Below are positions 43,442 to 51,819 of a stretch of 64,000 nucleotides of DNA, piece by piece (position 1 is the first letter of the stretch; each line of letters starts with the position of its first letter). The DNA comes from Novosphingobium sp. EMRT-2. Its GTDB lineage: Bacteria; Pseudomonadota; Alphaproteobacteria; Sphingomonadales; Sphingomonadaceae. The translations under genes were made by a program, and so were the position numbers. Location of the stretch: positions 2,961,501 to 3,025,500 of the forward strand of contig NZ_CP039695.1 in the NCBI RefSeq assembly GCF_005145025.1. The letters are read 5' to 3'. Below the pieces are notes generated by a model, which did not search any database, was not told the DNA's origin, and saw nothing but the letters and a program-made list of their open reading frames with translations.

Positions 43442-44322
43442 ACGGAACCACCATCGCCTTTGCCGGCAGCGCGCTCGACCGGGCGGATCATGTCCGCTCC
43501 GATCCGGACAAGCTGGCCGGCCTGATGAACTGGCGCGCGCGCCTGCTGCGGCTGGACGGGCTGGACCCGGTGCTAGCGCCCGAAGGCGGGCTGGACTGGG
43601 GCACGCTGGCCGATGCCGATCCGCAGGCCGAACTGGTTTTTCTGGGCCTGACCGAGGACGGCCGCGGCTGCTTCGCCGAAGTCGCGCCGCGTCTGGTGGG
43701 CAGCGTGGCGCCGCCCAATTCGCGCCTGTGGCAGGCGATGACGATGCTGGGATCGCAGGACCTCGCGATCTATGGCGGGGCGCGCAGCCTGGTGGACTGG
43801 CACGCCCGGCACCGCTTCTGTGCGCGGTGCGGCCATGCCACTGTGCTGGCCAAGGGCGGCTGGCAGCGTTCCTGCACGAACGCGGCGTGCAAGGCGGAGC
43901 ATTTCCCGCGCGTCGATCCGGTCACGATCATGCTGGTGGAGCATCAGGGCAACCTGCTGCTGGGCCGCCAGCCGCGCTTTCCGCCGCGCCGCTTTTCGGC
44001 GCTGGCCGGGTTCGTGGAGCCGGGCGAATCGATCGAGGGCGCGGTGGCGCGCGAAGTGCAGGAGGAAGCGGGCGTGGTCGTGCGCGACGTGACCTATGTC
44101 GCCAGCCAGCCGTGGCCGTTCCCCTCGTCGCTGATGATCGGCTGCCACAGCCTGACCGACGATCCCACGCTCACCGTCGACACCACCGAACTGGAAGAGG
44201 CGCGCTGGTTCACCCGCGCCGAAGTGCGGGCGGCGCTGGACGGCGATGAGGAAGGGCCTTTCATCGCGCCCCCGCCGCACGCTGTGGCGCGGCACCTGCT
44301 GGAATGGTGGATCGCCCGATGA
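43438..44322 (+). CDS. nudC: NAD+ diphosphatase NudC (decapping Nudix hydrolase)
   Basis: A 294-residue Nudix hydrolase cleaving NADH and NAD-capped RNA 5' ends. The zinc ribbon is in FCARCGHAT and SCTNAAC; the Nudix box is GFVEPGESIEGAVAREVQEE plus AGV; SQPWPFPSSLMIG is the NudC signature. Length is normal. It overlaps the preceding hydrolase and the next dsbA-type gene by four bases at each end. Confidence 0.96.
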   Translation: MNGTTIAFAGSALDRADHVRSDPDKLAGLMNWRARLLRLDGLDPVLAPEGGLDWGTLADADPQAELVFLGLTEDGRGCFAEVAPRLVGSVAPPNSRLWQAMTMLGSQDLAIYGGARSLVDWHARHRFCARCGHATVLAKGGWQRSCTNAACKAEHFPRVDPVTIMLVEHQGNLLLGRQPRFPPRRFSALAGFVEPGESIEGAVAREVQEEAGVVVRDVTYVASQPWPFPSSLMIGCHSLTDDPTLTVDTTELEEARWFTRAEVRAALDGDEEGPFIAPPPHAVARHLLEWWIAR

Positions 44323-45029
44323 CCGCGCCCGCTGCGCCAAAGCCGGTGACGATCGATATCTGGTCGGACGTGATGTGTCCGTGGTGCGTGATCGGCTACC
44401 ACCAGTTGCAGAAGGGGCTGGCCATCCTGGGCGACGAAGTGGCGGCGACGATCCGCTTCCACCCGTTCGAGCTCAACCCCGACATGCCGCCCGAAGGCGA
44501 GGAGCAGAGCGCGCACATCATGCGCAAGTACGGGCGCAGCAAGGAACAGGCGGCGGAAGGCCGCTCGCAATTGCTGGCCATCGCCGAGCGGGCCGGCGCC
44601 AACTTGTCCTGGTCGGGCGAGGGCACGCCGCCGCCCGCGATGATGTGGAACACCCGCGCCGCGCACACGCTGCTGGTCCACGCGCTGCGTGATTACGATG
44701 CGGAAACCGAAGTGCGGCTGAAGCTCGCGCTGTTCGAGGCGCATTTCCAGCACCGCCGCAACGTTTCGGACCAGGGCGTGCTGCTCGATGTGGCGGAAAG
44801 CTTGGGGCTGGACCGCGCCCGCGCGCAAGCCGCGCTCGACGATCCGGAACTGGCCGCGATTGTCGAGGCGGGCGAGCAGCAGGCGTGGGACTGGAACATC
44901 TCGGGCGTGCCGGCGATGGTCGTCAACGGCAAGTACCTGATCCCCGGCGCGCAGGAACCGGACGTCTATGCCAACGCCCTGCGCCGCGTGATCGCGCGCG
45001 AGGCGGCGGCGGGGGCAATACCTGAATGA
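44319..45029 (+). CDS. DsbA family oxidoreductase, FrnE-like
   Basis: A 236-residue cytoplasmic DsbA-like protein with the active site DVMCPWCVIGY (CPWC) and the family segment FHPFELNPDMPPEGE. GVPAMVVNGKYLIPGAQ contains the cis-proline loop. FrnE-type proteins act in polyketide synthesis or oxidative stress. No signal peptide is present. The ATG at 44319 overlaps the nudC stop (ATGA); an ATG at 44304 is also in frame. Confidence 0.9.
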   Translation: MTAPAAPKPVTIDIWSDVMCPWCVIGYHQLQKGLAILGDEVAATIRFHPFELNPDMPPEGEEQSAHIMRKYGRSKEQAAEGRSQLLAIAERAGANLSWSGEGTPPPAMMWNTRAAHTLLVHALRDYDAETEVRLKLALFEAHFQHRRNVSDQGVLLDVAESLGLDRARAQAALDDPELAAIVEAGEQQAWDWNISGVPAMVVNGKYLIPGAQEPDVYANALRRVIAREAAAGAIPE

Positions 45030-45101
45030 ACTTCCGCTATCGGGTGACCACGAAAATCGGCTCATGGGCGGGAATGGCGGGGGGAGCGGACGTTTTGGCT
45101 A

Positions 45102-45341
45102 TTACCATCCACCGCCCCAATATTCAGCGATACCGCCAGCGGCAAAGCCTACGCCAATAGCAAGGATGAACACGCCAAAGCCGGTAAGTGCTTTGCGCAT
45201 GTAACCCTTGTGCTTGTCTAACTTCTTGAAACCGCTAGCCCACATTGGAAGCCAGTAGCGGCTAGCGTAAACGAGAGCAGCAACACCGACGCACCAAGCG
45301 CCGACGAACACCACTTCCATGCTCTTGGCGAGAAACGTCAT
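45102..45341 (-). CDS. Small two-helix membrane protein of unknown function, low GC
   Basis: A 79-residue protein from the ATG at 45341 with two hydrophobic segments (about residues 8-31 and 51-72) and a basic loop, FKKLDKHKGYMRKAL. No family is recognised. Codon use is clearly less GC-biased than in its neighbours, suggesting transfer. A longer frame to 45392 adds a basic leader and is possible. It stands alone between two unrelated genes. Confidence 0.5.
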   Translation of the reverse strand: MTFLAKSMEVVFVGAWCVGVAALVYASRYWLPMWASGFKKLDKHKGYMRKALTGFGVFILAIGVGFAAGGIAEYWGGGW

Positions 45342-45446
45342 CCCGCTTTTTTGCACGGCGCTTCGACGTCCGCAATCGTGCCTGTTCGGCATGGCTTGAC
45401 CGCCTCAACTGTCGAAGAAAGCGGACTGATAACCAGTCCCCACACC

Positions 45447-45474
45447 CGTTCGTCCTGAGCTTGTCGAAGGACGC
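45447..45474. repeat. Dispersed repeat fragment (CGTTCGTCCTGAGC type)
   Basis: CGTTCGTCCTGAGCTTGTCG followed by AAGGACGCG is a short sequence found many times in sphingomonad genomes; its ends GTCCT and AGGAC can pair. It lies between the small membrane gene and the SleB-type gene. Confidence 0.5.
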
Positions 45475-45487
45475 GCGTGGAGCCGGT

Positions 45488-46855
45488 CTACCCCTGCGGC
45501 TGCGCGATCCACTTGCCGCTGTTCTGGTATTCGGGCCGGATGGTGTTGGCGCCGGGCAGGTTCGATCCCGCAGGATGCGAACCGGCGGGAGGTGTGCCGG
45601 GCAGCCGGTCGCTCGCGCGGAACACGGCATCGCCGCCGCGCTGCTCGATCGCCGGCGCATAGGCGGGCGCGGTGGCGTGGGGCAGCGGCGCCTGCCCGAA
45701 CGCGGCGGACGTGGCCGCCGGCACCGGCGCGGCCTGCTGTTGCAGCGCGGCCAGGCGGCCATCCTCGTAGGCGCGGGCGAGCGCGACCGGATCGGCGATG
45801 TCGGTGGGCGCGGGCGTCCAGGTGCGCGGATGCGGCGCGGCGATCGGCTCGCCCCCGGCATAGACCGCGTTGAACGCCGCCGGGCGGCCCGCGCCGCCGC
45901 TCCAGCGGTAGAACCGGTGCGCGCCGATCGTGCCGATGAACGTCAGGCTGTCGGCCCAATAGGGGTGGATCGCGCTGGTGTGGTAATGCGTGGCCAGGCC
46001 CACCGGGGCATAGACGTACCCGGCCAGCGCATCGCGGGCGACGCGCCGCGCGCGTTCCCAGAACGCCACCATCGGCCGGCGCGCCAGCGATCCGTCGCAG
46101 GCGAAGCTGAACTGGCAGCCGGGCCGCTCCGATCCCTGATAGACCACGCCGCACACGGTATTGGGGAAGGCGGGATGCGCCACGCGGTTCAGCACCACTT
46201 GCGCCACCGCGCGCTGACCGCTGTCGGGTTCCGAAGCGGCCTCGTAATAGATCGCCGCCGTCAGGCATTGCAGCGCGCGCCACTGGTCCTCGCCGCTGCC
46301 GCGCGCGAAGATCGGCCGCGCGGCGGGGCCGGCGGGCTCGGCGGTGGAAGCGACCTCCTCGTCGTCGCGGTGCGCGGCCCAGGCCTGTTCGGCGGCATTG
46401 GGCGCGATCAGCCCGGTATCGTCGGGTGAGACATAGTAGAAGGCCGATCCGGGAAAGCTCTCGCCCGCCTGCTCGAACGGCTGCAGCGCACCCGCTTCGG
46501 CCTGCGCGGCGGCGCGGTCGATTCCGCCGGGGCTGCCCCAGCCGATGGGGCCGAGCACCATCGCGAACAGGCCGATCGTGGCCACGCCGGCCAGACGCTG
46601 GCGCAGCAGCGACGGGGTCCGCAGCCGGCGCCGCACCGACACCATGTCGCGCCGGCGGATGCGCGCGGCAAAATCGCGCGGGCGGGGCATCGGCAAGGCG
46701 CAGGCGGCGGTCGCTTCAGTGGCTTCGGTGCGTGCCAGGGGAACCGGCGTCACGCCATCGAGCACTGCCGAAGCCGCACGCGCCGCATCCCGCGCCGGCG
46801 AGGGCGTGGCCTCGGGCGGAAGGGCGAACGGACGGTAGGCGATCTCCAGCGGCAT
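45488..46855 (-). CDS. Cell wall hydrolase, SleB (Hydrolase_2) family
   Basis: A 455-residue protein. A membrane-anchor helix (LAGVATIGLFAMVLGPIGW, about residues 87-105) follows a cytoplasmic Arg-rich part. The catalytic domain has CLTAAIYYEAASEPDSGQRA with the catalytic Glu, VVLNRVAHPAFPNTVCGVVY, and FSFACDGS. Such enzymes are lytic transglycosylases acting on peptidoglycan. The C-terminal tail is Pro/Ala-rich. I use the ATG at 46855; the frame extends to 46915. A cobalamin riboswitch lies divergently upstream. Confidence 0.88.
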   Translation of the reverse strand: MPLEIAYRPFALPPEATPSPARDAARAASAVLDGVTPVPLARTEATEATAACALPMPRPRDFAARIRRRDMVSVRRRLRTPSLLRQRLAGVATIGLFAMVLGPIGWGSPGGIDRAAAQAEAGALQPFEQAGESFPGSAFYYVSPDDTGLIAPNAAEQAWAAHRDDEEVASTAEPAGPAARPIFARGSGEDQWRALQCLTAAIYYEAASEPDSGQRAVAQVVLNRVAHPAFPNTVCGVVYQGSERPGCQFSFACDGSLARRPMVAFWERARRVARDALAGYVYAPVGLATHYHTSAIHPYWADSLTFIGTIGAHRFYRWSGGAGRPAAFNAVYAGGEPIAAPHPRTWTPAPTDIADPVALARAYEDGRLAALQQQAAPVPAATSAAFGQAPLPHATAPAYAPAIEQRGGDAVFRASDRLPGTPPAGSHPAGSNLPGANTIRPEYQNSGKWIAQPQG

Positions 46856-47019
46856 CGGGTCTTGGACGCGTTCCTTGTACTTTCGTGCGCTAGCGCGCGC
46901 GGAAAGGTCCCGCACGCGCGGCGTTCGCGCCGTCCCAGGGCGGCACAGACCCGCGTCATAGGGTGAATCGGTTAAGACTCTTGCCCGTGCCTGCGTTCGG
47001 GGCTACGCGCCGCAGCGAC

Positions 47020-47198
47020 GCCACCGGTGCCCCTAAAGGGCCAAGAGGGAATCCGTTGAAGGACCAGTCGGTCCCCGAACCGGAGCTGCCCCCGCAACTG
47101 TATCCGGCGAGCGCCCTGTCCACGATGCCACTGGCCGCACGGCCGGGAAGGCGGGCGGGGGGCGATGACCCGGAGAGCCAGGAGACCTGCCGGTGTGT
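47020..47198 (+). promoter_or_regulatory. Cobalamin (AdoCbl) riboswitch
   Basis: The leader shows the conserved order of the B12 riboswitch: GGTGCC, GGGAATCCG, CCGGAGCTGCCCCCGCAACT, GCCACTGGCCGCACGG, and the B12 box AGCCAGGAGACCTGCC. It ends about 115 bases before btuB. When cobalamin is plentiful it should lower expression of the downstream uptake genes. Ends are approximate. Confidence 0.95.
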
Positions 47199-47314
47199 GG
47201 TCGTTCCGCGGCCGGGCGGGGTGTACCGGGCGCACGCGTCGTGAGTTCCGCCCGTTGGCCCGGCGGTCCTCCCGCCATGAACGGCAGTTCGTTCATGGGC
47301 TGGGAGTCTGAAGA

Positions 47315-49219
47315 ATGCCGGGCAAGTATCTGTTTTTCCTTACCGTATCCCTGTTGGCCGCCACGCCGGCGCTGGCCCAGGACGAGATGGCGCAACCGGC
47401 GCCCGCCGCCGTCTCCGCCGATGCGCAGATCACCGTGCTCGCCACGGGCAGCAAGCTGCGGCTCGACCAGACCGGGCAGGCCGTCACCGTCATCACCGCC
47501 GACCAGATCGCGCAAGTGCAAGGCCCGGACCTGACGCGCGTGCTGGAGCGCGTGCCGGGCCTCACCTTCTCGCGCAACGGCGGCCTTGGCGGCTTTACCG
47601 GCGTGCGCCTGCGCGGCTCCGAAGCCGAACAGGTGCTGGTGCTGATCGATGGCGTGCGGGTGGAAGACGTGTCCTCGCCGTCGGGCGGCTACGATTTCGG
47701 CAACCTGCTGACCGGCGGGATCGACCGCATCGACGTGCTGCGCGGCTCGAACTCCGTGGTCTGGGGCAGCGCCGCGATCGGCGGCGTCATCGCGGTGACG
47801 ACGAAGGAAGTGAACGGCGCGGAAGCCAGCGTCGAATATGGCGCGAAGGAAACCGTCTCCGCCGATGCCGTGGCCGGCGTGGCCAACGATCGCTATGCCT
47901 TCTCGCTCAACGGCGGCTACGCGCGCACCGATGGCGTGTCCGCCGCCGCGACCGGCACCGAGCCGGACGGCTATCGCCAGTGGCGCATCGGCGGGCGCGG
48001 GCGCGTGAACCTCACCCCCGATCTCTCGCTCAACGCCGTCGCGCGCTATGCCGACAGCCGGCTCGATATCGATGGCTATCCGGCGCCGACTTACACCGTG
48101 TTCGGCGACACGCCCGAATTCCAGAAGACGCGCCAGTTCTCGGGCCGCGCCGGGTTCCACTACGCCGGCAGCGCGCTCACGCTCGACGGCGGCTACGCGC
48201 TCGCCGATACGCGCCGGACCTACTACGATCCCACCTACGGCACCGATCCGCAGTACGGTTACAAGGGCCGCAGCCAGCGCGTCGACCTCACCGGCCGCAT
48301 CGCGCTGCCCGCGCATTTCGCGCTCGATTTCGGCGGGGACAGCGAATGGACGCGCTTCTCCTCCACGTTCGATCCCCAGCGCAGCGCGCGCCTCTCCAGC
48401 GGCCACGCCCTGCTCGGCTGGTACACCGACCGGGCCAGCCTTGCCGCCGGCGTGCGTGTGGACGATCACAGCCGCTTCGGCACGCAGGCGACGTTCGGTG
48501 CCAATGGCAGCGTCCGCGTGGTGCAGGGCCTGCGCCTGCGCGCCAGCTATGGCGAAGGGTTCAAGGCGCCCACACTCTACCAGCTCTATTCGGACTACGG
48601 GAACCAGGGGCTCAGCCCCGAACGCAGCCGCAGCTACGATGCCGGGGTCGAATATACCACGGCCGATGGCGTGTTCCATGCCTCGGCCACCTGGTTCCGG
48701 CGCGATACGCGCAACCTTATTTCCTATGTCTCGTGCTTCTCGGTCACCAGCCCGCAGTGCGCGGGCGGGCGCTTCGGCTTTTACGACAACGTTGGCAAGA
48801 CTCGCGCCGAAGGCGTGGAGCTGGAACTGCGCGCCGATGTCAGCCCCACGTTCCGCGCACAGGCGGTCTATACCTATGATCGCGCCCGCAACCTCACCGT
48901 CGCGGACGCGAACTACGGCAAGGCGCTCGCCCGCCGCCCACGCAACGCGCTGACGCTTTCGGCCGACTGGACCTCGCCGCTCGCTGGCCTGACCCTGGGT
49001 GCGGATGTCCGCCTTGTCAGCGACAGTTTCGACGATGCGGGCAACCGCACCAGGCTCGATGGCTACGAACTGACCACGCTGCGCGCCAGCTTGCCGTTCG
49101 GGGATTTCTTCGAACTGTTCGGCCGCGTCGAGAACCTGTTCGATGAAAAGTACCAGACCTCGGCCGGATACGGCACCTGGGGCCGGTCCGCCTTCATCGG
49201 CGCGCGGGTGCGGTATTAA
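47315..49219 (+). CDS. btuB: TonB-dependent vitamin B12 receptor BtuB
   Basis: A 634-residue outer membrane receptor. A signal peptide (residues 1-21, ending ALAQ) is followed by the plug domain with VITADQIAQVQGPDLTRVL and VLVLIDGVRVEDVSSPSGG and then a 22-strand barrel. The C-terminus VENLFDEKYQTSAGYGTW and a last residue of Tyr are typical of TonB receptors. It is directly under a cobalamin riboswitch and heads the btuBFCD run. Confidence 0.95.
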   Translation: MPGKYLFFLTVSLLAATPALAQDEMAQPAPAAVSADAQITVLATGSKLRLDQTGQAVTVITADQIAQVQGPDLTRVLERVPGLTFSRNGGLGGFTGVRLRGSEAEQVLVLIDGVRVEDVSSPSGGYDFGNLLTGGIDRIDVLRGSNSVVWGSAAIGGVIAVTTKEVNGAEASVEYGAKETVSADAVAGVANDRYAFSLNGGYARTDGVSAAATGTEPDGYRQWRIGGRGRVNLTPDLSLNAVARYADSRLDIDGYPAPTYTVFGDTPEFQKTRQFSGRAGFHYAGSALTLDGGYALADTRRTYYDPTYGTDPQYGYKGRSQRVDLTGRIALPAHFALDFGGDSEWTRFSSTFDPQRSARLSSGHALLGWYTDRASLAAGVRVDDHSRFGTQATFGANGSVRVVQGLRLRASYGEGFKAPTLYQLYSDYGNQGLSPERSRSYDAGVEYTTADGVFHASATWFRRDTRNLISYVSCFSVTSPQCAGGRFGFYDNVGKTRAEGVELELRADVSPTFRAQAVYTYDRARNLTVADANYGKALARRPRNALTLSADWTSPLAGLTLGADVRLVSDSFDDAGNRTRLDGYELTTLRASLPFGDFFELFGRVENLFDEKYQTSAGYGTWGRSAFIGARVRY

Positions 49220-49256
49220 GAAACGCCGCGCCTCGCCCTTCCTCACCCCGCCGGCC

Positions 49257-50093
49257 TTGGGACGGCGAGGCCGGGGGCTGGCGTTGCTGGCGGGCCTCTG
49301 CGCGTGCACACCCGCCACGCCGCCACCTTCGGCCGCGCGCGCGCATCCCGCGATCGTTTCGCTCAACCCGTGCAGCGATGCGATCCTGGCCGAAGTGGCC
49401 GATCCGGGGCAGGTGCTGGCGCTGTCGCACTACAGCCGCGATCCCCGGTCGAGTTCGATGGACGTGGCGCAGGCCCGGCGCTTCCCCGCCACGCGCGGCA
49501 CGGTGGAGGAAGTGCTGGCGCTCCATCCCGATCTGGTGCTGGGCGATACGTTCCTCGGCCCGGCGGCGCGCGCGGCCTATGACCGCCTCGGTATTCCGGT
49601 TGCCCAGCTTCCCATCGCGATGAACGTGGCCGACAGCCGCGCGCAGGTCCGCCGCATCGCCGCGCTGGCGGGGCATCCGGAGCGCGGCGAGCGGCTCGTC
49701 GCGCGGATCGACGCCGCGCTTGCCGCCGCCGCGCCGCCGCCGGGTGCCGCGCCGGTGCCCACGGTCGTCTGGCAATCGGGCGGGATCGTGCCGGGCGAAG
49801 GCACGCTGATCGCCGACCTGCTCCGGCGCACCGGCTTTGCCAGTTTCAGCGCCGCGCGCGGGATGCGCCAGGCGGACGTGCTGCCGCTCGAACGGATGCT
49901 CGCCGATCCACCGCGCCTGATCCTGGTCGCGTCCGACGCGCACGGCGATGGCGATCGCCTGCTGCACCATCCCGTTCTCGCCGCGCTGGACGGCACCCGG
50001 CGCGAAACGCTGGCGTCCGGCCTGCTCTATTGCGGTGGTCCCACGATCGTCCGCGCGGCGGCGCGGCTGCGGCAGGTGCGGGCTTCGCTATGA
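49257..50093 (+). CDS. btuF: Cobalamin ABC transporter substrate-binding protein BtuF
   Basis: A 278-residue binding protein by this start. HPAIVSLNPCSDAILAEVAD opens the BtuF/Peripla_BP_2 fold; LHPDLVLGDTF and LPLERMLADPPRLILVASDA follow. The N-terminus is uncertain: TTG at 49257 gives a signal with lipobox-like GLCAC, while ATG at 49143 overlaps btuB by 77 bases and gives a poor signal. It delivers cobalamin to the BtuC/BtuD transporter, whose genes follow with overlaps. Confidence 0.88.
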   Translation: MGRRGRGLALLAGLCACTPATPPPSAARAHPAIVSLNPCSDAILAEVADPGQVLALSHYSRDPRSSSMDVAQARRFPATRGTVEEVLALHPDLVLGDTFLGPAARAAYDRLGIPVAQLPIAMNVADSRAQVRRIAALAGHPERGERLVARIDAALAAAAPPPGAAPVPTVVWQSGGIVPGEGTLIADLLRRTGFASFSAARGMRQADVLPLERMLADPPRLILVASDAHGDGDRLLHHPVLAALDGTRRETLASGLLYCGGPTIVRAAARLRQVRASL

Positions 50094-51055
50094 CCCTGCG
50101 CCTCATCCCCGCCCTGCTTGTCGCGCTGGCGCTGGCCGTGCCGCTCTCGCTGCTGGCAGGGCAGGTTTGGATCGATCCGCTGGCGCCGGCCGCGCGCAAC
50201 GCCGTGCCGATCCTGATCGAGCTGCGCCTGCCGCGCGCGGTGCTGGCGCTGCTCGTCGGCGGCGGGCTGGGCGCGGCGGGCGCGGCGATGCAAGGCTATC
50301 TGCGCAATCCGCTGGCCGATCCGGGGCTGTTCGGCATTGCGCCGATGGCGGCGCTGGGCGCGGTGCTGTCGTTCTGGACGGGCTATGCCGCGCAAGCCTG
50401 GCTGCTGCCGCTGTTCGCGCTCGCCGGCGCGGGGCTGGGCATGGCACTGCTGGCGCTGATCGCGGGGCGGACCGGCGGGGTGGCGCTGTTCACGCTGGCG
50501 GGAATGATGATCGCCAGCCTGGCCGGCGCGCTCACCAGCCTCGCCATCAGCCTGGCGCCCAATCCCTTCGCGCTCAGCGAGATCGTCACCTGGCTGATGG
50601 GCGCGCTGGCCGATCGCGGCTGGCCCGATGTGCTGATCGCGTTGCCGCCCACGCTGCTTGGCCTGCTGGTGCTGTGGCGCACCGGCCCCGCGCTCGATGC
50701 GCTGACGCTGGGCGAAAGCGCGGCGCGCTCGCTTGGCGTCGATCCCCCGCGGTTGCTGTGGTTGATGGTCGCGGGGGTCGGTCTCGTCGTTGGCGCGGGC
50801 GTGGCGGTCGCCGGGATCATCGGGTTCGTTGGCCTCGTCGTGCCGCATCTCGTCCGTCCCTTTACCGACCGCCGCCCGTCGGCGCTGTTCCTGCCCAGTG
50901 CGCTGGCCGGGGCGCTGCTGCTGCTCATGGCCGATTGCCTGTGCCGCGTCCTGCCGCTGGCGGGCGGCGAACTGCGCCTCGGCATCGCGCTCAGCTTGAT
51001 CGGCGCGCCGTTCTTTCTACGTCTGCTGCTGGCGATGCGGCGGGAGATCGCGTGA
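50090..51055 (+). CDS. btuC: Cobalamin ABC transporter permease BtuC (FecCD family)
   Basis: A 321-residue inner membrane permease with about ten helices. LRLPRAVLALLVGGGLGAAG, GAAMQGYLRNPLADPGLFGI and AGIIGFVGLVVPHLVRPFTD are the family signatures, the last being the cytoplasmic loop contacting the ATPase. The ATG at 50090 overlaps the btuF stop; the open frame from 50030 adds an unconserved leader. It acts with the btuD product. Confidence 0.95.
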   Translation: MTLRLIPALLVALALAVPLSLLAGQVWIDPLAPAARNAVPILIELRLPRAVLALLVGGGLGAAGAAMQGYLRNPLADPGLFGIAPMAALGAVLSFWTGYAAQAWLLPLFALAGAGLGMALLALIAGRTGGVALFTLAGMMIASLAGALTSLAISLAPNPFALSEIVTWLMGALADRGWPDVLIALPPTLLGLLVLWRTGPALDALTLGESAARSLGVDPPRLLWLMVAGVGLVVGAGVAVAGIIGFVGLVVPHLVRPFTDRRPSALFLPSALAGALLLLMADCLCRVLPLAGGELRLGIALSLIGAPFFLRLLLAMRREIA

Positions 51056-51819
51056 TGCTCGCCGCCAAGCAGATCTCCGTTCCCGCCCGGCTCGAGGCGA
51101 TCACCACCGCGCTGCGCCCTGGCGAAGTGACCGCAATCTGCGGCCCCAACGGCGCGGGCAAGTCCACGCTGCTCGCGTGTCTCGCCGGGCTGCACGCGCC
51201 GACGGAAGGCGTCGTGTTGCTCGATGGCCATCCTGTCGCCACGCTACCGCCGCTCGCCCGCGCGCGCGCCATCGGCTTCCTGCCGCAGGACGGCGCGGTC
51301 GCCTGGGATGTCACCGTGGAAACGCTCGTTCGGCTCGGTCGCCTGCCGCACCGCGCCGGACCCGAAGCGGACGCCGCCGCGGCGCGGGCTGCCATGGCCG
51401 CGCTCGATCTGGAGGGCTTCGCCGCGCGGCCCGTTTCCGCGCTATCCGGCGGCGAGCGCGCCCGCGCCCTGCTGGCGCGCGTGCTGGCGGGTGAGCCGCG
51501 CTGGATTCTCGCCGACGAACCGCTCGCCAGTCTCGATCTCGCGCACCAGCTTGCCTTGCTGGCCCGCTTCCGCATCCTCGCGGGGGGCGGAGCGGGGGTG
51601 GTCCTCGTACTCCACGATCTCGCGCAGGCGATGAACCATGCCGATCGCGTCCTGATCCTCGATCAGGGTCGCCTCGTGGCCAATGGGCCGCCCGAAACGA
51701 CGCTTACCCCCGCGATGATCGGGGAAGTGTGGGGCCTTGATGGCCATTGGCTGGGCGAGCCGGGCGCAAGGGCGCTGGCTTTCTCTCCGGCAGGAAACGC
51801 GCCTACTGGCCGCCGCTAA
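51055..51819 (+). CDS. btuD: Cobalamin ABC transporter ATPase BtuD
   Basis: A 254-residue ATPase of the FepC/BtuD type. Walker A is ICGPNGAGKSTLLA, the Q-loop is IGFLPQDGAV, the signature is ALSGGERARALLARVL, Walker B is WILADEPLASLD, and the H-loop is VLVLHDLAQAM. The ATG overlaps the btuC stop by one base (GTGATG; a GTG three bases earlier is also in frame). It ends overlapping the convergent DUF389 gene by 17 bases. Confidence 0.95.
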   Translation: MLAAKQISVPARLEAITTALRPGEVTAICGPNGAGKSTLLACLAGLHAPTEGVVLLDGHPVATLPPLARARAIGFLPQDGAVAWDVTVETLVRLGRLPHRAGPEADAAAARAAMAALDLEGFAARPVSALSGGERARALLARVLAGEPRWILADEPLASLDLAHQLALLARFRILAGGGAGVVLVLHDLAQAMNHADRVLILDQGRLVANGPPETTLTPAMIGEVWGLDGHWLGEPGARALAFSPAGNAPTGRR

